Below, one piece after another: positions 6,487 through 13,554 of a stretch of 22,755 nucleotides of DNA. The position numbers and the translations under genes are program-made. Below the pieces are notes generated by a model. The model ran no database searches. It was not told the origin of the DNA and was given only the letters and a program-made list of their open reading frames with translations. The DNA is from Chloroflexi bacterium RBG_16_57_11. Lineage in GTDB: Bacteria; Chloroflexota; Anaerolineae; Anaerolineales; UBA4823. The stretch covers positions 3,737 to 26,491 of the forward strand of contig MGNS01000169.1 in assembly GCA_001795165.1 (NCBI GenBank). Direction: 5' to 3'. Positions within the stretch are counted from its first letter, which is position 1. Every line of letters starts with the position of its first letter.

Positions 6487-7173
6487 ATGATGACGCGCGA
6501 GACTTTAGACCGTAAGATCAACCAACTGATCGATGAAATACTGGTCCTGGATAGCATGGTCGAGACCGCCACCCTGGAGGCGATACAGGCTCTAAAGAAA
6601 CACGATGTTGATACCGCGCGCAGGATCTATCGGGAGGACGAGTTGATCAACGCCCGGCGCTTCACGCTGGAGAAGGATTGCATGATCACCATTGCTACAC
6701 AGCAACCGATCATGGCAACCGACCTGCGCCTGGTGGCTTCGATCCTGGAGGTGGTGGGCGAGCTAGAGCGCATGGGCGACTACGCCAAGGGGATCGCCAA
6801 GATCTGCGTGCGCATCGGCGACCAGCCGCACATCAAGCCGTTGATCGATATCCCGCGCATGGGCGATATCGTGGTCAGCATGCTCAACCGGGCAGTGGGG
6901 GCGTTCGTGAGGCGGGACGCCGAACAGGCGCGCATGATTCCTCAAGATGACGATCTGGTGGACGCGCTTTACGATCAGGTCTACCGGGAGCTGATCATTA
7001 TCATGTTCAAGGACCCCACCACAATCGACCAGGCCAATCTACTGATGTGGGCGGCGCACAACCTGGAGCGCATGGCAGACCGGGTGACCAATATCTGCGA
7101 GCGGACTATTTATGTGGTCACCGGTGACATGCACGAGATCGACGACTCGGATGACGAAATGAGCCAAGTCTAA
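6487..7173 (+). CDS. phoU: PhoU phosphate-signalling regulator
   Basis: A 228-residue helical protein with two PhoU repeats. Each carries the metal-binding type motif: ELERMGDYAKGI (92-103) and NLERMADRVTNI (192-203). The length fits the family. PhoU links the state of the Pst transporter to the phosphate two-component system and limits uptake when phosphate is plentiful. GGAGG lies 8 bases before the ATG at 6487; a second ATG follows immediately. It is the last gene of the pst operon, 36 bases after pstB2, and ends 5 bases from the convergent M28 peptidase gene with no obvious terminator between. Confidence 0.92.
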   Translation: MMTRETLDRKINQLIDEILVLDSMVETATLEAIQALKKHDVDTARRIYREDELINARRFTLEKDCMITIATQQPIMATDLRLVASILEVVGELERMGDYAKGIAKICVRIGDQPHIKPLIDIPRMGDIVVSMLNRAVGAFVRRDAEQARMIPQDDDLVDALYDQVYRELIIIMFKDPTTIDQANLLMWAAHNLERMADRVTNICERTIYVVTGDMHEIDDSDDEMSQV

Positions 7174-7178
7174 GCGGA

Positions 7179-9659
7179 TCAGAGCTGGCCAGTGAAGAGC
7201 ACCCGCAGGAGGCCACGCAGAATTTCGGACAGCGAGGCCTGCTCCATGAGCGCTTTGAATTGCATCGCAGTCGTATCAGAGAGATAAGCGCGCAGAAAAT
7301 TGTACACCAGGGTGGACAGATAGATGCTCAGGTAAGACAATCCAAAACGCTGCACAGTTTTGCGGTTGATGGGGGAAGAGGGGACATTTTCAACCAGGCT
7401 GATTGCCTCGTTCAGCAATTTCAAGCGTTCGATCTGCGCTTTCATCGCTTGCGCCTGTTGAGCCTCGGGCACACTCAAAGACCTGTGATGGACCATCTCC
7501 AATAGCTCTTGCTGCTCAGCGTTGTATTCCTCCGCCAGCATTTCAAGCTGTTTGCGCTTGGCTTGCTGGATGGCGCGCCGTGCGGCGCCAGTTGGGATGT
7601 ACAAAAAGACGATAAAGCCAACGATCAGGTAAAGGATCGTGGAAATGATGATGCCCCAGTTATAGACCGGTTGGAAGGTCACCCGGTCGGTCGCCGGTTG
7701 AAAGAGCGCCTTGGTAAAGAAAAATGTGGCAATGCCGACAAAGATGCCCAGCATGTTGATGATGCAATGAGTAAACGCTCCATAACCGGCTGCCATATCC
7801 GGGTGCATCGGGTGGATTTGTGGCTCAATATCCCGGGTAAGCTGGCTCCAGTCGCCATTCAGAATCGAGCTTACGACCACAGCCGTGGCGGCATAGAGCC
7901 CGAGCAAGCCGTAAGGGATGCGAAAGAAGACCAACCGGGCGCTCAGGGTCGTATTGTAGGTGTCTGGATAGCTTGCATTTCCGATGACCACCAGCACCTG
8001 TAAAAGAATAGCAATCAGCAGCGTGATCACAAACCAGGAGTGGTTGAAGCGGCCCAGCATGAGGCGCACATTATTGCGGTAAGTTGGCATATCCCGATCC
8101 AGGATCAGGTGGTTCGCCGGCAGGCTTTGGAAGATACATGCCAGTCCGTCGGGCATCCAGACATACGTGCGCAGAAACAGGGGCAGGATCACAAAGATGG
8201 TGAGCAAGTACGGCGGGTCCTGCAGGGCGCCAATAACCCCTGTGTGTGAATACCATAGGCCGTAGGAATGCGCAATCATCAGATCGACCAGCCCCAGGCC
8301 AAGGCCGATAGCCAGGGCTTTATTTGGCGTAAGATGAATCTGGTCGCGCAGGAACCGCAAAACCGTGTCGGCCTTGTAAACTTCACTCTTCTCAAAATCC
8401 TGGCAGGGGGCAGCTTGACTGGTGCCGGGCAAGGCAACCAGCCGGCGCATAATGTGCAAAGCCACCTGGCCGGCTTGATCGAAGCCTCGTACGTTCAGGC
8501 GGTCGGGGGTATCCTGCCGCGTGTGGACCTTGAGGGAATCCCGGCCGATGGCGATGAGCGATCCTGCATCCAGACCAAGATTGCTGAAGGGGATATGATC
8601 GAACAGAGCGCCCGGCAAGACGAAACGCCCAAGCACCAGATCCAGATCCTTGCACGCCTGACGTGCAAGGAAGAGCAGTGATGGGCCGGCTACCCGTTCC
8701 CTTGCAGGCTCTTTGCCAACCCAGTACAGCTTGCCGTTTGCCCCAGGACCATCAAAGTTGAGTACGTACATGCGGCCCGTCTTTGCTTGCTGGCGCAACT
8801 GCGGACCATTTTGGCGGACGAAGGCCACAGCCCCCATCGTGCTCAACTCTTCGGCGCTGGTGATCAAGATGGATAGACCAAGCTGGCGGCATGCCTCCGT
8901 GTGGCTTGAGAGCGCCTCTGCTAGGTGCAAGACAACGCCCACGCCGGAGGCATCGTCGATAGCCCCCGGCGATGTGTTGCCCAGATTCAGGAACCATAAG
9001 GGAATGCCTGCCAGGATGGACAAAACACCAACAATCTGAGCGGCAACTGCCAGTGGTGCGTAGAAGGACGATGCCAATACCAGGGCGGCGAACAATGCGC
9101 TGCCCCCAATGCCAATGACAAAAAGGGCGATCCGCACCACCAGCGGCATGGCCTGGCTTTTGGTGTCATAGTGGGCGACCAGGATGAGTTGTGTGCCGCC
9201 TGGCTCGGGAGCCGGCCCCCGCAGCCGCGCCCAATAATTACTGGCCTGGTAACGCTTTCCCAGCCGGGTGAACAGGCCTCTCCAGGATGGGTCCTGCCCT
9301 CCCGGCGCAGGCGCGAGGCTGCCCTCTTGAACGGCACGGTTGACAGGTCCAGTAAGGGCGATCAGCAGGAAAAGGAATAGCGCGCTAACGGTTTGGGCCG
9401 GCGATCCCAGGCTATGCAGCCACAAGGTGATCCCAATCAAGACCTGGGTAGCAAGGATTTCAACCGCCAGAACTACGCTCGAGGCATCTGAGAAGCGGAA
9501 TGGCTGAGGTTCAACCTTGTAGCCAAAGCTTTCCAGACAGGAGGCAATTTGCTGGCCAATAGTTTGTTCCTGCTCTGTACCTACCAGACGTGGCGTGGAG
9601 ATTTGGTTGGCGTAGTGTAGCGCACGCTGCGGGTCATAATGGATCTCGGATTCATCCAT
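7179..9659 (-). CDS. Large membrane M28-family metallopeptidase
   Basis: A protein of about 826 residues that joins an M28 zinc-peptidase domain to many membrane helices. Counting from the upstream ATG at 9710, the expected zinc ligands and catalytic residues are H180-x-D182 (VAHYDTK), D253 (GAIDDASG), E287/E288 (SAEELS), D320 (NFDGPG) and H396 (VHTRQDTPDRLN). Two helices precede the domain (about 78-123), two are inserted in it (about 188-241), and about six follow (466-704), then a probable coiled coil (711-775). I prefer the ATG at 9659 because the first 17 codons from 9710 overlap a TATAAT box and look non-coding; 9710 remains possible. It is an aminopeptidase-type enzyme by family. The substrate is unknown. 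Its 3' end converges on phoU. Confidence 0.85.
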   Translation of the reverse strand: MDESEIHYDPQRALHYANQISTPRLVGTEQEQTIGQQIASCLESFGYKVEPQPFRFSDASSVVLAVEILATQVLIGITLWLHSLGSPAQTVSALFLFLLIALTGPVNRAVQEGSLAPAPGGQDPSWRGLFTRLGKRYQASNYWARLRGPAPEPGGTQLILVAHYDTKSQAMPLVVRIALFVIGIGGSALFAALVLASSFYAPLAVAAQIVGVLSILAGIPLWFLNLGNTSPGAIDDASGVGVVLHLAEALSSHTEACRQLGLSILITSAEELSTMGAVAFVRQNGPQLRQQAKTGRMYVLNFDGPGANGKLYWVGKEPARERVAGPSLLFLARQACKDLDLVLGRFVLPGALFDHIPFSNLGLDAGSLIAIGRDSLKVHTRQDTPDRLNVRGFDQAGQVALHIMRRLVALPGTSQAAPCQDFEKSEVYKADTVLRFLRDQIHLTPNKALAIGLGLGLVDLMIAHSYGLWYSHTGVIGALQDPPYLLTIFVILPLFLRTYVWMPDGLACIFQSLPANHLILDRDMPTYRNNVRLMLGRFNHSWFVITLLIAILLQVLVVIGNASYPDTYNTTLSARLVFFRIPYGLLGLYAATAVVVSSILNGDWSQLTRDIEPQIHPMHPDMAAGYGAFTHCIINMLGIFVGIATFFFTKALFQPATDRVTFQPVYNWGIIISTILYLIVGFIVFLYIPTGAARRAIQQAKRKQLEMLAEEYNAEQQELLEMVHHRSLSVPEAQQAQAMKAQIERLKLLNEAISLVENVPSSPINRKTVQRFGLSYLSIYLSTLVYNFLRAYLSDTTAMQFKALMEQASLSEILRGLLRVLFTGQL

Positions 9660-9708
9660 ATACATACCCCACAGTCTAATCGCTGTTGGTTTTAAGAACT
9701 TTAATATC

Positions 9709-9714
9709 ATTATA
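9709..9714 (-). promoter_or_regulatory. Candidate -10 box for the M28 peptidase gene
   Basis: A perfect TATAAT on the minus strand in an A+T-rich stretch just upstream. No convincing -35 at 16-18 bp is seen. If it is the promoter, the ATG at 9710 cannot be used and translation would start at 9659 or 9665. Confidence 0.3.
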
Positions 9715-9967
9715 TATTAATATCTTGCCAATTGGACACCCCTTTGGCCCGTAAACCGTACTCATAAGCTTTCTGCAGTGAAATTTTTTCAAAAACCTTA
9801 ACCAAATCTTGTCTTTCCAATAACATCCAAACGCATCCCAACATCGTATTTGTAGATACAGTTAGTCCAATTTCCCCAGAAGGAGGTGGTTCAACAGCTT
9901 TAACTGCCTGAGCACCCGAAAGTCTGTATGATTCCTGGGCACACCGTCCATCGTTTCGATACTCCAT
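9710..9967 (-). CDS. Doubtful 85-codon ORF in an A+T-richer gap
   Basis: An 85-codon frame whose TAA overlaps by one base an ATG of the M28 gene (TAATG). It encodes a mixed sequence with a plausible helical tail and no motif I recognise. The frame is open upstream to about 10030 without a better start, and I see no ribosome binding site. The region is noticeably lower in G+C than its neighbours. It may be a small coupled gene, a gene remnant or chance. Confidence 0.2.
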   Translation of the reverse strand: MEYRNDGRCAQESYRLSGAQAVKAVEPPPSGEIGLTVSTNTMLGCVWMLLERQDLVKVFEKISLQKAYEYGLRAKGVSNWQDINI

Positions 9968-10056
9968 CGCCGAGTCCCAGGGATATTCGACCGTAGATTG
10001 CCCGACACATTGGAGCGTACATATAGAAAATTAGAAGTATATAAGGAGATGTTACG
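9715..10056. other. Lower-GC intergenic region
   Basis: About 340 bases, clearly richer in A+T than the flanking genes, between two divergent genes. It contains the doubtful ORF above and the start region of the sugar dehydrogenase gene, with a weak promoter candidate TTGCCC (9998-10003) and TATAGA (10022-10027). No transfer RNA, terminator or repeat was recognised. Confidence 0.5.
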
Positions 10057-11604
10057 ATGATTTCCAATAGAATGCGTCTTGCAGGGAGAATGTTGCTAAT
10101 CGTAGTCGCCATGCTGATGGCGGTTAGCCCTGCTTTACCGGCTGCCGCACAAGTCAGCGGCCCCGTGATGCACCACCCCAACCTGGCAGTCCGCACTGTT
10201 GTCAGTGGATTAACGACACCAACCATGATGGTTTTTCTTGGGCCCAGCGAGATGCTGGTCGTCGAGAAGAATACCGGTATCGTGCAGCATGTCACCGACG
10301 GTGCAATTCAAGGAGCCGCGCTGGATCTGGCGGTTAACTTTGCTTCTGAAAGGGGGTTGCTGGGTATCACCCTGGACCCGAATTTCGCCTCCAATGGCTA
10401 CGTTTACCTGTACTGGACCTGTAAAGCGCCAGCCCCGCCAGCTGATAATCCGTTCTACCCGACCCAAAACGAGTGCCCGGATACCCCAGAGCTCGGGGCA
10501 GATACCAATACAACCCTGGCAGTGCCTTTGCGCGGCAACCGGGTGGACCGCTTTGTCTGGGATGGCCAATCGCTGGCCTTCGACCGCAACCTGATCAAGC
10601 TGCGCGTCTTCCAGCACGACGGCGCGCCTACGCCTCCCGGGCAGGGGGATGGGGCGCAGAACCCGGCTGGCAATCACGACGGCGGGGTGATCACCTTTGG
10701 CCCGGATGGCAAGCTGTACATTATCATCGGTGACAATGGCCGGCGGGGCAAGGATCAGAACTTGCCAAACGGCCCGCTGGGTGACGGCAGCCCCGACGAC
10801 CAGTTTGGCGGACCCGATCCGGACGACGCGCACCTGACCGGCGTGATCCTTCGACTGAACAACGACGGCAGCACGCCGGGGGACAACCCCTTCTTTGCGG
10901 CCGGTGCGGCCATGGGCGGAGAGGTGGGCGAGAACATCCAGAATATCTTCGCCTATGGCGTTCGCAACAGCTTCGGCATGACTTTCGACCCGATCTCTGG
11001 GATGCTGTGGACGCAGGAAAATGGCGACGATACCTTCGACGAATTGAACCTGGTTGAGCCTGGGATGAACGGAGGCTGGGTGCAACTGATGGGGCCTTCT
11101 GGCAGGGTTAACGAGTTCAAGGAGCTGGAGTCCACCTTCGGCGCCCGAACGCTGCAGCAGTTGCGCTGGCTGCCGGCCAATATCGCCGACAGCCCCCAGG
11201 AAGCCCTGTCGCGCCTGTTCATGCTGCCGGGAGCCTCCTACAGCGAGCCCGAGTTCAGTTGGAAATGGGCGGTGGCCCCGGCTGGCATCGGTTTTATGAA
11301 TGGGCGAGGTCTGGGACCACAGTTCGAAGGTGATCTGTTCGTTGGCGCCGCTCGACTGACCCTGGAAGGCGGTTACCTGTTCCACTTCAACCTGACAGGG
11401 AATCGCCGCAAGATCGCGGTTGATGATCCAAACCTCGAGGATCGAGTAGCCGATAACCTGGCAAAGTTCGATATCACAGAAAGCGAGAGCTTCTTGATCG
11501 GCTCCCAGTTCGGCGTTTTGACCGATATCGAGACCGGGCCCAACGGTAATTTGTTTGTGGTTTCCCTTTCCAATGGAGTGGTTTATGAAATCTATCGCCG
11601 GTAA
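10057..11604 (+). CDS. Secreted PQQ-dependent sugar dehydrogenase family protein
   Basis: A 515-residue protein with a signal peptide (charged start, hydrophobic core, likely cleavage after PAAAQ) and the GSDH/YliI six-bladed beta-propeller pattern. Blade phrases are visible: ERGLLGITLDPNFASNGYVYLYW; NHDGGVITFGPDGKLYIIIGD, where H207 matches the catalytic histidine of soluble glucose dehydrogenase; YGVRNSFGMTFDPISGMLWTQENGDD; and GPNGNLFVVSLSNGVVYEI. The family oxidises aldose sugars with PQQ, but many members have unproven substrates, and no PQQ synthesis genes lie in this window. AAGGAGA lies 6-7 bases before the ATG. It is a single gene closed by a strong hairpin, divergent from the M28 gene. 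Possibly periplasmic or extracellular. Confidence 0.87.
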   Translation: MISNRMRLAGRMLLIVVAMLMAVSPALPAAAQVSGPVMHHPNLAVRTVVSGLTTPTMMVFLGPSEMLVVEKNTGIVQHVTDGAIQGAALDLAVNFASERGLLGITLDPNFASNGYVYLYWTCKAPAPPADNPFYPTQNECPDTPELGADTNTTLAVPLRGNRVDRFVWDGQSLAFDRNLIKLRVFQHDGAPTPPGQGDGAQNPAGNHDGGVITFGPDGKLYIIIGDNGRRGKDQNLPNGPLGDGSPDDQFGGPDPDDAHLTGVILRLNNDGSTPGDNPFFAAGAAMGGEVGENIQNIFAYGVRNSFGMTFDPISGMLWTQENGDDTFDELNLVEPGMNGGWVQLMGPSGRVNEFKELESTFGARTLQQLRWLPANIADSPQEALSRLFMLPGASYSEPEFSWKWAVAPAGIGFMNGRGLGPQFEGDLFVGAARLTLEGGYLFHFNLTGNRRKIAVDDPNLEDRVADNLAKFDITESESFLIGSQFGVLTDIETGPNGNLFVVSLSNGVVYEIYRR

Positions 11605-11623
11605 ACAACCGGGAGGATGAGTA

Positions 11624-11666
11624 AACCATGGGCTGCCCGGATGCAATACCCGGGCAGCCCATGGTT
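11624..11666 (+). terminator. Strong 17-bp hairpin after the sugar dehydrogenase gene
   Basis: Arms 11624-11640 and 11650-11666 (AACCATGGGCTGCCCGG and its complement) pair perfectly around a 9-base loop, followed by GTTATTA rather than a full T-run. It lies 20 bases after the stop codon. Its strength suggests a terminator or transcript-end stabiliser, insulating radA. Confidence 0.65.
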
Positions 11667-11704
11667 ATTAAACGAACTGGAGGTGGATACCCGGCCTTTT
11701 GCTT

Positions 11705-11710
11705 TATAAT
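11705..11710 (+). promoter_or_regulatory. Candidate -10 box of radA
   Basis: A perfect TATAAT 6 bases before the radA ATG, implying a leaderless or nearly leaderless mRNA. No good -35 is visible at 16-18 bp. Confidence 0.45.
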
Positions 11711-11716
11711 CACCTC

Positions 11717-13156
11717 ATGCCCAAGACGCGCACCCAATACATCTGCCAGCAATGCGGGCGAGTGAGCGCCCGTGAGATGGGGCGCTGCCCGCAATGCGGC
11801 GCCTGGAACAGCATGGTGGAGGAGGTGGTGGCGATCACGCCGCCCCCCGCCGCCGCCCACGCTACACGTGGCCTTGGCGCAAGCTCCACGCCACGCCGCC
11901 TGTCGGAAATCACAGGCGACGCCGAAGAGCGAATGCCGGTTTCGATCGGCGAGTTCGCTCGCGTGCTGGGCGGCGGTGTGGTGCCCGGCTCAGTGGTGCT
12001 GATCGGCGGCGACCCGGGCATCGGGAAGTCCACCCTGCTGCTGCAGGTGGCCCTGGAGATGGCGCGTAATTCCACCGTGCTGTACGTTTCGGGCGAGGAA
12101 TCCGAGCGCCAGATCAAGATGCGCGCCTTGCGCCTGCTGCGCGCAGAAGGCCAGGCCAGGAGCGATGACGAAACCGCTCTATCTATCCCCGAAAACCTCT
12201 TACTGGTCACCGAGACCAACCTGGGGGTCATCCTGGGGCACATCCAGCAGGCCAAGCCTGGCCTGTTGATCCTCGACTCCGTGCAGACCACCTACATCCA
12301 GGAGCTGGACTCGTCCGCCGGGTCGGTCAGCCAGGTGCGCGAATCGGCTTCGCGCCTGCGCGAGCTGGCCAAAGCCACCGGCATCGCCGTCTTCCTGATC
12401 GGCCACGTGACCAAGGAGGGCGCCATCGCCGGGCCGCGCATCCTGGAGCACATCGTGGATACCGTCTTGTACCTGGAGGGCGACCGCTTTCAATCCTACC
12501 GCCTGTTGCGCTCGGTGAAGAACCGCTTCGGCGCTACCTCGGAGGTGGGGGTGTTCGAAATGCGCGAGCGCGGCCTGATCGAGGTCACCAACCCATCGGA
12601 GGCTTTCCTGGCAGAGCGCATGGTCAACGCCCCCGGCTCGGCGATCGCCGTGACCATGGAAGGTACCCGCCCGATCCTGGTGGAAATCCAGGGCCTGACC
12701 AGCCCAACCTCCTTTGGCAACCCGCGCCGCACGCCCAATGGGCTGGACTTCAACCGCCTGCTGCTCACCACGGCGGTGCTCACCCGCCGCCTCGGCCTGC
12801 ACCTGGGCGAGCAAGACATCTTCGTCAATGTGATTGGCGGCATCACCATCGACGAGCCCGCCGCTGACCTGGCCATGGCGGTCGCCATCGCCTCGTCGCT
12901 GCGCGGGCAGGCGGTGCGCGCCGACACGGTCCTGATCGGCGAAGTGGGGCTATCGGGTGAGCTGCGCATGGTGGGGCAAATGCCCGCCCGCCTGCGTGAA
13001 GCCGCCAAGCTGGGTTTCCGAAGCGCCATCGTGCCACGACGGCTGCGCCGCCTCGAGCCCTGGCCGGATGACATCCAGATCGTCGAAGCGCGCTCGCTGC
13101 GCCAGGCCCTGGATCACGCCCTGCTCGGCGATAATCCCACTGAGGGGGGTGGGTAG
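11717..13156 (+). CDS. radA: DNA repair protein RadA (Sms)
   Basis: A 479-residue RadA/Sms with all family domains: a C4 zinc finger (C10, C13, C24, C27), a RecA-like ATPase core with Walker A GGDPGIGKST (97-106) and Walker B LLILDSVQT, the RadA-specific KNRFG motif (268-272), and a C-terminal Lon-protease-like domain (GGITIDEPAADLAMAVAIASS onward). RadA is a DnaB-like helicase that acts with RecA at recombination intermediates. I chose the ATG at 11717 rather than the in-frame ATG at 11699, because it starts directly before the zinc finger and the TATAAT box lies between the two. No LexA-type box was seen upstream. Confidence 0.95.
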   Translation: MPKTRTQYICQQCGRVSAREMGRCPQCGAWNSMVEEVVAITPPPAAAHATRGLGASSTPRRLSEITGDAEERMPVSIGEFARVLGGGVVPGSVVLIGGDPGIGKSTLLLQVALEMARNSTVLYVSGEESERQIKMRALRLLRAEGQARSDDETALSIPENLLLVTETNLGVILGHIQQAKPGLLILDSVQTTYIQELDSSAGSVSQVRESASRLRELAKATGIAVFLIGHVTKEGAIAGPRILEHIVDTVLYLEGDRFQSYRLLRSVKNRFGATSEVGVFEMRERGLIEVTNPSEAFLAERMVNAPGSAIAVTMEGTRPILVEIQGLTSPTSFGNPRRTPNGLDFNRLLLTTAVLTRRLGLHLGEQDIFVNVIGGITIDEPAADLAMAVAIASSLRGQAVRADTVLIGEVGLSGELRMVGQMPARLREAAKLGFRSAIVPRRLRRLEPWPDDIQIVEARSLRQALDHALLGDNPTEGGG

Positions 13157-13206
13157 CAAAATCTTTGTGAATTTTTTCATAAATTTGGTGGGTAATTTAT
13201 TTTCTC

Positions 13207-13234
13207 TTGACTGCGGCGAGTGTTAAGATATAAT
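13207..13234 (+). promoter_or_regulatory. Strong promoter of the structured leader RNA
   Basis: TTGACT (13207-13212), a 16-bp spacer and TATAAT (13229-13234), downstream of radA in an A+T-rich stretch. Transcription is expected to start near 13241 and run into the structured RNA and terminator upstream of the multicopper oxidase. Confidence 0.75.
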
Positions 13235-13239
13235 TGGAT

Positions 13240-13365
13240 CAATCCAATCTATTTTGTTGGATTGTAACAAAATTCACATAGTATTGCCGACTGGGAGGCG
13301 ATGATCCAGTGATTTGAATTGGTCGCTGCTCCGGATTAAGGTGCAGTCACTGGGGAGCCAAAGCG
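13240..13365 (+). ncRNA. Structured leader or small RNA, class unknown
   Basis: About 125 bases between a strong promoter and an intrinsic terminator, with no convincing ORF. It begins with a hairpin (13240-13247 pairing with 13257-13264, CAATCCAA around a 9-base loop). A larger nested structure follows: CCAGTGA pairs with TCACTGG, enclosing a smaller hairpin CTGCTCC/GGTGCAG (one T-T mismatch, loop GGATTAA). I compared it by eye with common riboswitch consensus motifs (cobalamin, cyclic-di-GMP, fluoride, manganese, guanidine) and found no match. It may be an independent RNA of about 150 nt, or the sensing part of an attenuator for the multicopper oxidase gene. Confidence 0.5.
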
Positions 13366-13393
13366 AAACCGGCCCAAGTGGGGCCGGTTTTTT
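13366..13393 (+). terminator. Intrinsic terminator before the multicopper oxidase
   Basis: A perfect 10-bp stem, AAACCGGCCC (13366-13375) with GGGCCGGTTT (13381-13390), and a 5-base loop. The T-run spans 13388-13393. This is a textbook Rho-independent terminator about 150 bases after the promoter at 13207 and about 135 bases before the multicopper oxidase start. Confidence 0.88.
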
Positions 13394-13443
13394 GGTTGCC
13401 GAGGGTGAAAACAGTTATTGAGCGACAGAGGAGGTGTGTTGAT

Positions 13444-13554
13444 ATGTTCCGAGTGGGACGATACGATATTTTACTCGTCCAATACGTCCCAACGGTAAAA
13501 CTTTTTTCTGACAATTTTGGAGGTATATCATGGTTACACGTAGAGACTTTTTGA
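13444..13554 (+). CDS. 36-codon leader peptide overlapping the multicopper oxidase start
   Basis: A short ORF with a strong AGGAGG Shine-Dalgarno 9 bases before its ATG, between the terminator and the multicopper oxidase gene. It encodes about 36 residues beginning MFRVGRYDILLVQYVP and ends at a TGA (13552-13554) inside codons 8-9 of the oxidase, in another frame. It resembles a regulatory upstream ORF whose translation could open or couple the oxidase start. No residue cluster for metal binding is seen. It may be fortuitous, but the ribosome binding site is as good as that of the oxidase itself. Confidence 0.4.
   Translation: MFRVGRYDILLVQYVPTVKLFSDNFGGISWLHVETF
13454..13491 (+). promoter_or_regulatory. 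Inverted repeat within the leader ORF
   Basis: TGGGACG (13454-13460) and CGTCCCA (13485-13491) are perfect 7-bp inverted repeats with a 24-base centre that contains a further pairing, GACGA with TCGTC. It may be an RNA hairpin controlling access to the oxidase ribosome binding site, or a protein operator. Confidence 0.4.

Noticed and set aside
10210..11646. Long minus-strand ORF of 478 codons
   Set aside because: It lies entirely across the sugar dehydrogenase gene, which has a signal peptide, family motifs and a ribosome binding site. The antisense frame has none, and long antisense frames are expected in GC-rich coding DNA.
13240..13393. Known riboswitch class (cobalamin, cyclic-di-GMP, fluoride, manganese)
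   Set aside because: Short similarities such as GGCGATG or CAAAGC occur, but the conserved cores and their order do not fit any of these.
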